Positions 11,676 through 21,813 of a DNA stretch of 64,000 nt are shown one piece after another. Position 1 is the stretch's first letter, and the number at the start of each line of letters is the position of its first letter. This stretch comes from Branchiostoma belcheri (taxonomy: Eukaryota; Chordata; Leptocardii; Amphioxiformes; Branchiostomatidae), in the NCBI RefSeq assembly GCF_001625305.1, contig NW_017804043.1, positions 1,188,361-1,252,360 of the forward strand, written 5' to 3'. The notes beneath the pieces are model-generated. The model searched no databases, was not told the DNA's origin, and worked only from the letters and a program-made list of their open reading frames with translations. Both the position numbers and the translations under genes were made by a program.

Positions 11676-14600
11676 CGTGCGTGCGTGTGAGTGTGTGTGT
11701 GTGTGTGTGCCTGAGTGCGTGAGTGCGTGTGCGCGCGTGTGTGCGTGTGTCTCTGTGCGCGCGTGTGTGTGAATACGCGCGCGCGCGTGTGTGTGCGTGC
11801 GTGCGAGTGATCCGAAAATAAGATCGTCTCCCTAATGATCGTCAGATGCACCGGTGGACACGGCGATAGTTGTACCCCCCTCCCATCAACCGTCACCCGG
11901 CAACGCTCTAGCGAATCTGGGCGATGACTTGGCACTGGAATGCACCGCAAGATCTAATCCTGCTCCAAGGTTCTCCTGGACAAAGGATCGCCTCCCGACT
12001 ACTGATGAGGAAGTGGACCAAACAACCGGCTTGCTGACCATCAGAAGTGTTCAGAAACGGGACACGGGAACGTATCGGTGTCACGCAAGTAACGGCATTC
12101 AGCCGCAGGGAACCGACAGCATCAACGTCGTAGTTCACTGTAAGAGTAGTTTGGATTTGGAATGGCCTACATATTAAACTTAGATGAATGCTTATGAGTT
12201 ATGTTTTTTTCGATAATTTCTTGGGAATGGTGCAATTTTTTTTTTCAGAACGGTGCAATATTTTTTCAGAACGGTACAATTGTTTATAAATCAGTGCAAT
12301 ATTTTCTTAGAGGGGTCCAATGTTTGTTTGAAAAACTTGTCTATGTAATGTTACGTCCTGAAAGACTTTTATTTTCATGAAAATAAAAAATCCTGTCTCT
12401 TGATTTTACATTTTATAAAGATGCTTTTGGTCACTTTGGTGCTAATATAGAAAAAGCCTCTGTATTAAAGTACTTTTAGAGCTGTTCGTACTACAAACAT
12501 GTATATAGTTACCTTTTTAATCTGTTCACCTGTACCTAGCCCGATAGGGCATGAATGTACAATAAAGGTTAAATTATATGAAAATGACATTTTCAGACCC
12601 TCCGACGTTTGCAACTGCTCGGATAGTTTCTCCTCTCCCTGTTAAGGAGGGCGACAACCTCACGATCGTATGCAGCTGCGACAATGCCTTCCCTACACCG
12701 AGGTTTCGGTGGGCCAAAAATGGCAGCGACACTCTTCCCGACTCGGCAGTCGTAGATGAACAGTTGGGACGTCTCACGATCGGCAGCGTACAGCTGAAAG
12801 ATTCGGGTGTCTACATCTGCGTCGCCGGCAATGGCGTCCCGCCTTCTCCGTCTGACGAAGTGACCGTGGAAGTTACGGGTTAGCATTACGTACTAGACAT
12901 TATTATGTTTACCGAAGAAAAACTTATTGATTTTGGAGAACAGTTTGTCGCTCCCGAAGAGGCAAAATGTACTCTCCAGCAGACCAACTTCCCTGGCATG
13001 TTATCTCTCTCTTTGGCCGATTTCTACTCTTTCCAGCAGCCTCCTGAAGCCTGGTAGAGGCTAACATTTGGTAACGATCCGTATAACGATTCGTTAGTAG
13101 TATGTTTCCACCATGGTGTATTGAAAACTACACGCAGCATCTTCGTGTATTTTCTTTATTAAGTTTTTTTTTAAATTTTGCACTACAGCTAAGCCCACGG
13201 TCCGGCCAGCCCCCACCCCCACTCCCACCAAGACCAACTATACCATCGTCATTGTAGCCACAGTATGCCCGTGCTGTCTCATCTTCCTTGTCTGTATCCT
13301 CTTCTGCTTCTTCCGACGAAGAAGATCTGTCCATCGGCGAAAATCTGACAAGGTTTTGGCGTCGTTCGATGACGTGAACCACCACAGAGAACGACTGGAA
13401 TACCTGTGTCCAGATCAGAACGTCCTGCGTAAGTCAAATTTCATATTTCCAAACCGGGGCCCGGCCGGGCTGTTTGCATGAACGAAAAATTAACAGTCCA
13501 TATCAAAAATATACACTCATGATAAGTTTTTTATATATTTTTTTTTTTTGGGGTGTTAGTTGTCTTTTATATCACTCGTTTTCGTTTTTGGGAACTGATC
13601 CAACGGGCCCGATTTGGGAATTGAGACCCTAGCATAACACTGAAAAGTTGAATATACCAATGGTAGTACATGTATATGCAAGTAAAGTTAGGTCATATTT
13701 ACTTAGTAAACAGTAACGGATTTTTCAATGGTAGCAATTAAGTCAATCAAGTACGGTCATTTCATTTACTACCATTGTTAAGTCCTATTTATAAATTACC
13801 GGACTTGACTTTTATTAGCTATCATTGTAAGTCTGGTACTCTTTACAGAGTAAACACAGTACCAGGTTATCTCCAAGCAGATCATACGGTGGGTAATGGA
13901 CACTTCTCTGACCAATGGATACTGCCTTGCCACCGGTACCGTATGATCTGCTTGGAGATTGAATACCAGGGTCTCTTATCTTATCATTAGGTGTTTCGAA
14001 CGCGACCGAGCTGGACAAAATGGCGGACCCGGTTCTGCAGGAATTCTGGGATTGCTTGGTGAGGATGGACGTGGATCCAGTCCTGGTGTTCCTACGGGAA
14101 AATCGGGTGGGTGACGTCATCTTCGCCATTCTGTCTTCGGATTTGGTAGTAAACTGGTTGAGAAGAGAGCAGTTGTCTGTGTTTAGCTTCTTATGAGCTT
14201 CAGTATCGCATATAGTTGTCGCTTTGTTACTATTACCGTTGTTCATTTACTCACCCATTCACCCATCCACCCGGAAATTCGTTCTTTCCTTCCTTCCTTC
14301 CCTCCCTCCTCCTTCACTTCCTTCCCTCCTTCCTTCCTCCCTTCTTTCCTTCCTTCCTTCCTCTCTTCTCTTCCATCCATCCATCCTTCCTTCCTACCTC
14401 CCTTCCTCATTCATTCGTTCGTTCATTCATTCATTCATTCATTCATTCATTCATTCATTCACTCATTCACTCATCCCATCATTAATTCATTCACTCATTC
14501 ACTCACTCACTCACTCATTCATTCATTCCAGAGCCTGGCCGTGGATGAGGTGGCAGGTATCCGGGCGGCCCCCTGTGTAGTGGAGAGGCTGTTGGACATC

Positions 14601-17600
14601 CTCTGTGTGCTGAAAGGAGACCAGGCCTCCCGCGTGCTCAGCGACGCCTTGCGACACTCCGACCAAACGCACCTCGCAGATCTCCTGGACGGAAAAGGTA
14701 GCAAACGTTTATCCCCTAATCTACAAGCAGATCCTAGGGCGACAAAAGCCAGTATCAAATTGGCCAGGCAGTATCCATTCTCCAGAGAGGGACCATACGC
14801 CACCCAAGGCCTGTCTGGCGGCCTGACCAATTTGATACTGTCTTTTGCCACCATAGGATCTGCTTGGAGATTACATGTATCTATCCTCTATCAGGCTTCA
14901 GAGGCGGTTAGGAAGAGTAGAAATTGGACAATCAGACATATGAAACAAATGGCAGGAGTCAGTCCGCTAAAGGAGTGCAGTTTTAGCGATAAACTGTACT
15001 CCTTTAGGGCTTTAGCAGACCAACTCCCCTGCAATGGTATCTCTATTTGGACAATTTCTTCTCTTACCATCCGCCTCTGAAGCCTAGTAGAAGCTAGCAA
15101 ACGCCCAAGGCACAAGGCAATTTAGATGAAATTTGATCTTTGTGTAATCTTTGTTAAGTTTGGAATAAAGTTAAACATTTTACTATGAGAACATTTTCTT
15201 GTTGACTTACCAGTTTGACATTTTGTCTTCGCAGTTCTACCGGACGCCAGGTGCGTAACCATGACAACGGTCACAGAGACGTCGTTTGGCCTGACCTTCA
15301 GACCTGCGTACAAGAACCTCCAACACTTCGGTGACGTGGACAAGTACCTCGTCACTCTGGAACTGGCCCTTCCCGAGCCCAAGGTACTTGCTGATGGCAC
15401 AGACACACACACACGCACGCACACACTCACACAGGGAGAGAGAGAGCGACAGAGAAGTAAAGAGAGAGGGCGAGAGGGAGGGAAAGAGAGAGAGAGAGAA
15501 TGAGAGAGAGAGAGCAATGCAAGATGGCACGTGGACTCTAGATCTATAGCAATGGTCGCCGGCGAGTAACACGTAACTTATTTCTACTGTGGCCGACAGG
15601 TACATTAGTTCCTACAACCCCGAGATAAGAATACAGTCACTGACTAAAAGCTCTTTTTTTACACATCGAAGTGTTTTATTCACAGCCTACGTTTCGGTGA
15701 CCGTCTGTCACCTCCCTCAGTAAAAAAAGAGCGAGGGTCTTTACTCAGTGACTTGCCAACCTGATGAACTTATTCACGGGTCATATATACAGTCACGTTT
15801 TTTTAAACTTTGCAGATCGTTGTGAAAAGACAGATCCATGCGTCTGACCCCCTCCAAGCGGAGTTTAGCGGGCTGGAGCAAGGAACGTCATACAACGTCA
15901 CCGTCATCAGCAAACGTGGTGACGTCAGGAGTGCCGGCGTCACTGTCACCATAACAACGGGTGAGTGACGTACTCATTGTGTTTTTGCTGTTTCCTCTTC
16001 TTCTCCAAACAAAAAAGGTCTGGTAACTGGTGTTGGGTTACATCGTGTTGCACTTTTATACCAGGAGGGATTTAGACTCCTGTCACCATGCATATGTATG
16101 AATGTGCTTGAGTAATAGAGCAGACCATATGCGAAGGTTAACATTATGCATTTGCTTTGCAAATTTTCTTAGTAACTTTTTGTTCTGCTACAGTGGGTGG
16201 GTACGAAGAGCCCAGCATGCTGCTCCAAAGATTCAACGGAGAGGAGCAGACTAAAATTCACCATGTTCTAATTTACAAGGACAAAATCTCCCTGCGTGAA
16301 CCTCTAGGAAATGGTGAGATTTATTTATTGATTTATTAGTTCGGCTTACAATAGCCAGGGTTGCCCAACTAGTCATAGACTATTGTTAAGGGTCAACCAT
16401 GGCAGAAAATAGAATCGTTAGGTATACATACAAATACATACGGTCAAATTTACAATAATTTATACATACGTTAAATTGTACAACTGTTTTCCAATTATCA
16501 AAACTACATTATAAAGTAATAGGGTTACTGACATTGGTTAGCTTCCTAGTATGAACATAGTTACTGAGGTAAGATTTACGTTGTTTTTTTTATCTATGGA
16601 TATCTGATTGTTTGTAAAATGATAATTCAAAAGTTATGAAAATACTGCCATATTTTCCGATGAGTCTATCGCTAGAACGTGTTTGTAAAACAAAATAACA
16701 AACCAGGGTGACGATTTGAGAAATCCAGTATATCGGAAAGCAAGATGTCTTGTGTATTTTTTTCTAATTTCGGCGGCACTTTTTATCTTGCTATACATGA
16801 AGGAAACTTTGGGGAAGTCCGCCATGGCATCTGCAGAAAGGGCAAGAGATGGATGGAATGTGCTGTGAAGACATTGTACGGTAAGTTCGTCACACCATGG
16901 TCACAGTTGTCTCATTTCTAACGCTACCGTTTTTCATTTCTAACGCTACATTTTAACGCTACAGTTTTTTTCGTTTGTTATGCTATATTTTTAACGCTAC
17001 AGTTTTTTTATTTCTATCGCTACAGCTATGTTTGCTGTTGATTTTGACACATTGTCTTTTTCTAATACGCTACAAAAACACTTTTCTTTTGTAGCAAAGT
17101 AAAAAATGAAACCTGATACAATTGTCCATTGAGACTTACCCAAATACTGAACAGTGTTTGTCCAGGAATGAGCAATCCGCCGCTTATGTGACGTCGCTTT
17201 ATGCAGATAGACCACGTGAACAAACGGTCAAAAGTTGCAGAAAGTTAATGGCGCCCCCGGTCTGAGTTTCTTCTAACTCATCTTATTTTCGCTTAACCTC
17301 ACAGATACCGCTGCGCCTGGAGAGATGGTGTCCCTACTGCAAGAGGGACTGCGCATGATCAAGTTTAACCATGACAACGTTCTGGAGCTGACCGGCATCT
17401 GTATCCATGGCAACCAAGCCATGATCGTTCTACCCTACATGAAGCACGGCGATCTGCGCAAATATCTCATCAGTAAACAGGTGAAGCCTAGTTCAGTTAC
17501 AAGGAAGCTTTTTTTTGAATTGATAGTATATTAACTAGAAAGGTAACATTTGCAAGGCAAATGCATAATGTTTACCTTTCCATATGGTCTGCTCTGTTAA

Positions 17601-20600
17601 TTCTTACTCAAACACATTCATATATATGGTCAGACAGGAGTCTAAATCCCTCCTGCTATAAAATTGCAACATGATGTAACCCAACACTAGTTACCATGTT
17701 AACAGACACAACATTGGTTCAGGTCATTGAGATCATTGTTTGGAGAGGAAGAAACTGTGCAAAAACAATATGTTTTCCTTCGGTAAACATAAATATTATC
17801 TTAAAACACTTTAGTCCGAGACTGCAATATTTGCTAGATACAAGATACCAGCAAGGATGATAGAATGAAACGTAGCTGGTAGCTGGTGTGTTTGGGAAGA
17901 AGTGATATAACTTTGGTTAGCCCTCTAGTAACGGTCTTTCTTTGTTAACACACAGACGTTGCCTCTTTTGGAGAATCTCCGCCTATGCTTAGACATCGCC
18001 CGCGGCATGGCGTATCTGTCTGACAACGATATCGTACATCGCGACCTGGCAGCGAGAAACTGTATGTAAGTACACATGATGCCAAGTCTGCGTCTCGACC
18101 AGAAGGTTAGGGCTTCGAATAGAATTGATTTTTTTAGTTACATTTTTTCGTTTAGGGTCACCAAATTTTGGCTCATTTCGCACTAAAGAGCGCGTTTTCT
18201 TGGCTGGGTATGATATAAATAAAATACAACACGGTGTATTCCGCATCTGTCTGACAACGATATCGTACATCGGGACCTGGCAGCGAGAAACTGCATGTAA
18301 GTTTGTATATCAAGTGGTGGGGTCGTGTGGCGTAACGGCAGAGTGCTGGACTCGGAACCAAGATCAAGAGGTCCCGGGTTTGAGTCCTGACATGCCACCC
18401 GGCACTTTACACTAATTTCCTCACTTCGCTTAGGTGAAAATGAGTATTTATTGTATTTTCCCCTGTGTTGGTGGCGGCATTAATATAAGTTAAGTGTGCC
18501 GTCACCACGTCTTGCGATTACATGTTGGAATATAAAAAAATGAAATAAAAAGTATATCAGATCTGCGTCTCGACCAGAAGATTAGGGGTTCTAATCACAT
18601 TTTACCTACGTGTGCAAAGGTTTTGTTTTCGGCGTGTCTGTATGAGAAATGCACAGTGTGATAAAGTCTTAGAACTCCGTGTGATACCGCTAGTTATCAC
18701 ACGGGCCCGAACACCCGAAAGTTATCGCGACCCAGGTATAATAAAAAACAGGACAGCCATATGTCAGGAACAGGCGAACTCAGTACATTATCCTCTAGTA
18801 GTGCGCCTAAAAATTGAGCGACTTACGTTATAGTAACATTCTGTTAATGCAACTCTGTGTTTTCGAACATAGGTTGGACGAAAACTTGAGGGTGAAAGTA
18901 GCAGACTTCGGGCTTTGCAGAGACGTCCATGAAAAGGGCTACTACAGAATACAGAGCTGGGAGGTACATGTACGTTTTCATAGCGTGATACAAAAAAATT
19001 TGGTGAACTAACAAAAAAAATACGCCATATGTGACAAATTGCTTCGCATGCCGAGAAAAATGGAGAACGCTGGGTAACAATGGAATTATGGGTAACCTTG
19101 CCATCTAGTCGTTGCCATGGCAACGTAGACGGGCTGGGCACAGTACGCATGCGCCCATACGCGTTGTCATGGCAACGTGTCGCTTAACCTCTGCTTTATC
19201 CATAAGAACTATTTATAAAACGAGAGGGGGGGTTAAATGTTTTACCTATCCACGATCCACAGTTTATACTTAGCTGCCTTTTATTAAAACTAATGTTTCC
19301 AGCTTATAAGAATCACTCATTTGTAACATTTGCCTCCTCTCTCTCCCTTGTCTACCCTCTTGTTTGTTTGTTTGTTTTTGTTGTTTGTTTGTGCTGCTTC
19401 TGAAAAAAATGAAGACCGGACGACACCCTTACACCCCTCCTCAGGTGAAGCTACCTTGCAAATGGATGGCGCCGGAAAGCCACGACACCTACATATTTGA
19501 TACCAAGACAGACATAGTAAGTTCCTTGTTACCTTCGAAAAGAAGATTATGTTTTGGTGTTGAGTAGTGTTTGTTCGTTTGTCTGTCTGTTTGTGAACAG
19601 CATAAGTCAAGAAGCTTTATAGGTATTGTCATGAAACTTGGTAGGTGGGTAGGTCTTGATGAGAGCTAGAAATAATTAGATTTTTGGCCCCCGGCGGCTT
19701 CCGTTTGTACTGCACCAGAATTTCCGGTTGTGATATCATGCTAGAGTCATGAATTCTGACTCATACATTTATACAATTACTAAGAAGCGAGAGGAAGTCG
19801 AAAAGACTAGAATACATTAGATGTAACAGTTATGTATACATGTATATGATTGTAATCATGTGACCTTTGCTTAGCCCAAAGGTGCAAAAATGTGCAATAA
19901 AGGTACTCATTTCTTTCTTTTCTTTCATTCATTTTCTGTGCAGTGGTCTTACGGGATCGTCCTGTGGGAGATTTTCGCGGCTGGGCAGACTCCGTACCCC
20001 GGTACTCCTGGGCTGTCTGTTGTACAACAGCTGAGGGAAGGTTACCGCATGGACCGGCCCAACAAATGCCCCATCATGCTGTAAGGTCATGTTTATGTTT
20101 ACCTTCGCAGAAGGAAAATATGCTGTTTTTGCTCAGTTTCTTCTTCTTCTCCAAACAAACAAGGTCAATGACCTGAACCAGACGTCTGTCACTATGGTCA
20201 CTCGTGTCCCGGGGTTACATCATGTTGCAATTTTGTAGTAGGAGGGATTTAGACTCTGTCACCATATATATAAATTCAATGTGTTTTGAGTAAGAATTGA
20301 CAGAGCAGACCAAATGCGAAGGTATGCATTTGGTTTGAAAACGTTACCTTTCTAGTTTCGGCAGCGTTTCTATATTTGGTTTGGTGTATTAAGATCCCTA
20401 TTAGTGAAAGCAATCACTAGTTTTCCTGGAGTCCACTAAGATAATGCAATGTGTGTATTTGTGTACAAAGTTTGAAGCCTTGGTTCAACACAAGCCGAAC
20501 CAGCAAAACGTAAAGAAAGAAAGCGAAAGCAAAAAAAAAAAGGGTACACTTCCATTCTTTTTTTTCTTTTGTCTTTGACACAGGTACAACAGTGTGATGA

Positions 20601-20743
20601 AGCAGTGTTGGCTGGCCAGCCCGTTAGAGCGACCAAACTTCAAGGAAGTCCTGAGAAAGATAGAACAGATCCACACTTCTTTCAAACACCGGTCCGATTT
20701 TGAAAATCCGGCCGCGGATTGTCAGATACACAGCCTAGCATAG
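6962..20743 (+). CDS. Receptor tyrosine kinase: signal peptide-Ig x3-TM-CARD-FN3-kinase
   Basis: Seventeen exons join in frame: 6962-7022 (or an alternative first exon), 11011-11337, 11846-12139, 12597-12878, 13189-13428, 13991-14106, 14532-14697, 15235-15383, 15816-15960, 16194-16313, 16803-16880, 17305-17480, 17956-18065, 18873-18963, 19445-19516, 19944-20080, 20584-20743; about 907 aa. Exons 2-4 each encode one Ig domain (C..W..DSGVYIC-type patterns). TM is near residues 340-363 with a following RRRR. Residues ~402-495 read as a CARD (VERLLDILCVLKGD, HLADLL). Residues ~496-593 are FN3 (FSGLEQGTSYNVTVISK). The kinase has GNGNFGEV, CAVK (~K656), HRDLAARN (~746), DFG (~766), YY after the DFG, KWMAPES and a WSYGIVLWE block, so it should be active. 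The closest RTK class is unclear. The exon 4 donor (GTTAGC) is weak. Confidence 0.9.
7058..7243. mobile_element. Fold-back MITE, family B
   Basis: Inverted arms TAATCTCCAAGCAGATC and GATCTGCTTTGAGATTA flank an inner pair GGTGGCAAGACAGTA/TACTGTCTTGCCACC. Two more copies lie in later introns of the same kinase gene. Confidence 0.8.
7735..7970 (+). mobile_element. Decayed 3' end of a LINE (reverse-transcriptase C-terminus)
   Basis: Translation gives the stretch TVQGGRKRGRQ, then a stop, then KRWEDNIREL, and further on CHNGGII, the usual C-terminal tail of LINE polyproteins in aquatic animals. Internal stops show it is dead. It is 5'-truncated and sits between alternative first exons 1a and 1b. 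Confidence 0.6.
8324..8390 (+). CDS. Kinase gene, alternative first exon 1b (signal peptide)
   Basis: The ATG starts a 22-residue leader with core LFLPALLSTLIF, ending in phase 1 at CTCAG|GTGAGT, a strong donor. It would splice to 11011 exactly as 1a does. Its sequence is unrelated to 1a apart from the TTS(G) end. Confidence 0.65.
8570..8660 (+). repeat. Pyrimidine-rich low-complexity tract
   Basis: A (CT)n run from about 8571 degrades into CTTTCTTTGTCT-type sequence and ends in a C homopolymer at about 8649-8662. Intronic. Confidence 0.9.
9113..9511. mobile_element. Inverted-repeat MITE, ~400 bp
   Basis: The left arm GGCCATGTTGATTTGATTAT with GGATGACATCCTC recurs inverted at the right end (GAGGATGTCATCC, AATCAACATGGCC). 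Related arms occur near 4010, 24845, 30525, 31750 and 56600. The interior has no coding sequence. Confidence 0.65.
9602..9719 (+). CDS. Kinase gene, alternative first exon 1c (signal peptide)
   Basis: The ATG begins a 39-residue segment whose second half is strongly hydrophobic (FAVLTALALACFLQEVT). It ends in phase 1 at AACAG|GTAAAA and so is compatible with the 11011 acceptor. The ATG follows CTTACAG directly, so the exon could alternatively be internal to a longer 5'UTR splice form. Confidence 0.6.
10090..10405 (+). mobile_element. tRNA-derived SINE
   Basis: The head resembles a tRNA: a box A-like TGGCGCATTACTGG...AGAGCG, then GACTCGGAACCAA, then a box B-like CCCGGGTTTGATAC. It continues into the shared body TGTGCCCTTGGGAAAGGCAC. 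A body-only fragment lies at about 10780-10935. Confidence 0.75.
10780..10935 (+). mobile_element. SINE body fragment
   Basis: GTTGTGCCCTTGGAAAAGGC with the CGCCCACCGAGCC and GGCTAATCTGTCTG blocks shared with the SINE at 10090. The tRNA-like head is missing. It lies about 75 bp upstream of the first Ig exon. Confidence 0.7.
11437..11810 (+). repeat. (GT)n microsatellite with GCGT interruptions
   Basis: Roughly 370 bp of TG repeats with blocks of GCGTGCGTGC and GTGAGTG. It fills most of the intron between Ig exons 1 and 2 and ends about 35 bp before the acceptor at 11846. The Cys/Val-rich and Thr/His-rich frames over it are artefacts. Confidence 0.95.
13867..13961. mobile_element. Short MITE family B copy
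   Basis: TTATCTCCAAGCAGATCATA pairs with TATGATCTGCTTGGAGATT. It ends 29 bp before the first CARD exon, so the arm lies in the acceptor region of that intron. Confidence 0.8.
14277..14529 (+). repeat. (TTCC)n / (ATTC)n microsatellite abutting a splice acceptor
   Basis: A pyrimidine-rich TTCC-type array turns into ATTC repeats and runs straight into CATTCCAG|AGC, the acceptor of the second CARD exon at 14532. The repeat itself is therefore the polypyrimidine tract of this exon. Confidence 0.9.
14717..14873. mobile_element. Fold-back MITE, family B
   Basis: Outer arms TAATCTACAAGCAGATCCTA and TAGGATCTGCTTGGAGATTA, and inner arms GTATCAAATTGGCCAGGC/ACCAATTTGATAC. It begins about 20 bp after the CARD exon donor. 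Confidence 0.8.
14890..15098. mobile_element. Fold-back MITE, diverged family A
   Basis: GAGGCGGTTAGGAAGAGTAG pairs with the right arm CTTACCATCCGCCTC, with a GTCCGCTAAAGGAGTGCAG / CTGTACTCCTTTAGGG inner pair. It lies in the intron between the CARD and FN3 exons. Confidence 0.7.
15400..15520 (+). repeat. (CA)n and (GA)n low-complexity tract
   Basis: ACACACACACGCACGC is followed by GAGAGAGAG-type purine sequence just after the donor of the first FN3 exon. The apparent Ser/Leu-rich antisense frame here is a repeat product. Confidence 0.9.
15985..16168 (-). mobile_element. Dispersed element, family E (antisense copy)
   Basis: Shares TGTTGGGTTACATC, GGAGGGATTTAGACTCCTGT and GACCATATGCGAAGGTTAAC with copies at 17535, 20092, 26838, 27585 and 55690. 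It has no coding capacity and begins 25 bp after the second FN3 exon donor. Confidence 0.7.
17535..17790 (+). mobile_element. Dispersed element, family E
   Basis: Begins CTAGAAAGGTAACATTTGC and ends TTTTCCTTCGGTAAACAT, with GGTCAGACAGGAGTCTAAAT internally. It lies between the kinase αC exon and the catalytic-loop exon. Confidence 0.75.
18243..18303 (+). pseudogene. Duplicated fragment of the catalytic-loop exon (exon 13)
   Basis: It repeats the end of exon 13, from CTGTCTGACAACGATATCGT through the HRDLAARNC codons to ATGTAAGT, including the donor. The upstream part and an acceptor are absent, so it cannot replace exon 13. The duplication extends into the intron: GTCTCGACCAGAAGRTTAGG follows the parent at about 18090 and reappears at 18561, now separated from the copy by a SINE. 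Confidence 0.85.
18315..18545 (+). mobile_element. tRNA-derived SINE inserted into the exon 13 duplicate
   Basis: GTGTGGCGTAACGGCAGAGT (box A-like), GACTCGGAACCAAG, a box B-like GTCCCGGGTTTGAGTCC, and a tail ending TGTTGGAATATAAAAAAA. It splits the duplicated segment, so it arrived after the duplication. Confidence 0.8.
20092..20358 (-). mobile_element. Dispersed element, family E (antisense copy)
   Basis: GTTTACCTTCGCAGAAGGAA at the left, GGAGGGATTTAGACTC in the middle and AACGTTACCTTTCTAG at the right are the family E landmarks in reverse. It starts about 10 bp after the donor of the penultimate kinase exon. Confidence 0.7.
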
Positions 20744-21813
20744 AATACTAGAAAACTAGTTCCAAACTGCTCTGAAAGAATATAAAGAAAAGTATCTTTA
20801 TCTGTACAAAACCGCCCATCGGTATAACACACCGGTTTCATAGACACGTGACGCGGCCGCAGCTGGCTATACAGTGAACTTTATTGAAACAACAAAAGTA
20901 CAGCGACTTTCATAAGGTCTTAAACTACATGTAGATATACAGCAGACTAGCATTACACCGAACAACCTGTTACATCTGCACATATATACATCTAAATGCA
21001 GGCGTACATTGTTTAAAGCTATCTAATGATAATGCCCATACTGTACTTGGTGACAGCGAGTTCCACTCTACGATAGTTCTAAGAAAATGTGAGATTGTTT
21101 AACACCTCAATCCTTGGTTGATACAAGTAACTCTGGTGATCGAAGGCAAGGCTTTAAGCTGGTATTAAACGTTTAGTACGTCATTTGATTGATTTGGAAG
21201 AAAAATGATGATTACATTTACTCGTGCATACAGCAAATCATTTCAGAAAATAGGAAAAGTAATATATAACGGATATTCTCAACTGTTTTGCTGCTCTTTC
21301 TATTGCTTTTGTTTATAACACTGAAATGTTGCATATTGCTGGCCAATTGTATTTGTCAGCGAAACTGTATATAAGAATTATATGTAAAGATTACTAAAGA
21401 ATTTTATGTATTATATTAGTACCATTATGTATCATGTGAACCTGCAAATTCTGTTACATAAAATTGTGTTTGTAAATATTTGATTTTATGATATAATGCA
21501 GGACACGGCTGTACACGTGATGATTATAGATGCGTTCCCAAACGCAAAGTATTTACATATATATGCTGTACAATGTGAACGAGTCAGAATTGCCCTGAGG
21601 AAGGTGACAGACGGTCACCAAAATGTTGGCTGTGTATAAAACCCTCGGTTGTGTAAAAAAAGTCTCTTTGATGAAACTATTCCATGAGATCCTAGGCAAA
21701 ACGTCAAATTGGAGGGCTTTTTCTGCATTAAAAAAGAATTTCTAGCTTCCCGAGTCTTGTTTAAAAGAAATACGACGCGTGTCTTCCATTGCTTTCTCCC
21801 TGAAATTATGGTG
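20744..21813. other. Intergenic region between convergent kinase and sulfotransferase genes
   Basis: Contains a family H repeat at about 20812-21110 (CCGCCCATCGGTATAACACA, GACGCGGCCGCAGCTGGCTA, CAGCGAGTTCCACTCTACGA) and half of a family C MITE at 21590-21675. The rest, including both 3'UTRs, is A+T-rich and shows no coding exon. Confidence 0.6.

Noticed and set aside
11407-11950. Long frames of alternating Cys-Val and Thr-His on both strands
   Set aside because: They are translations of the (GT)n microsatellite; the same happens at 33896-33983.
13128-13385. Acidic Ser/Glu-rich frame on the minus strand
   Set aside because: It is the antisense of the kinase TM exon.
14193-14600. Ser/His/Phe-rich frame preceding the CARD exon
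   Set aside because: Product of the (TTCC)n/(ATTC)n repeat. Only the part from 14532 on, after the acceptor, is real coding sequence.
18243-18303. Second, alternative catalytic-loop exon for the kinase
   Set aside because: It lacks an acceptor and the first half of the exon, so it cannot be a mutually exclusive exon.
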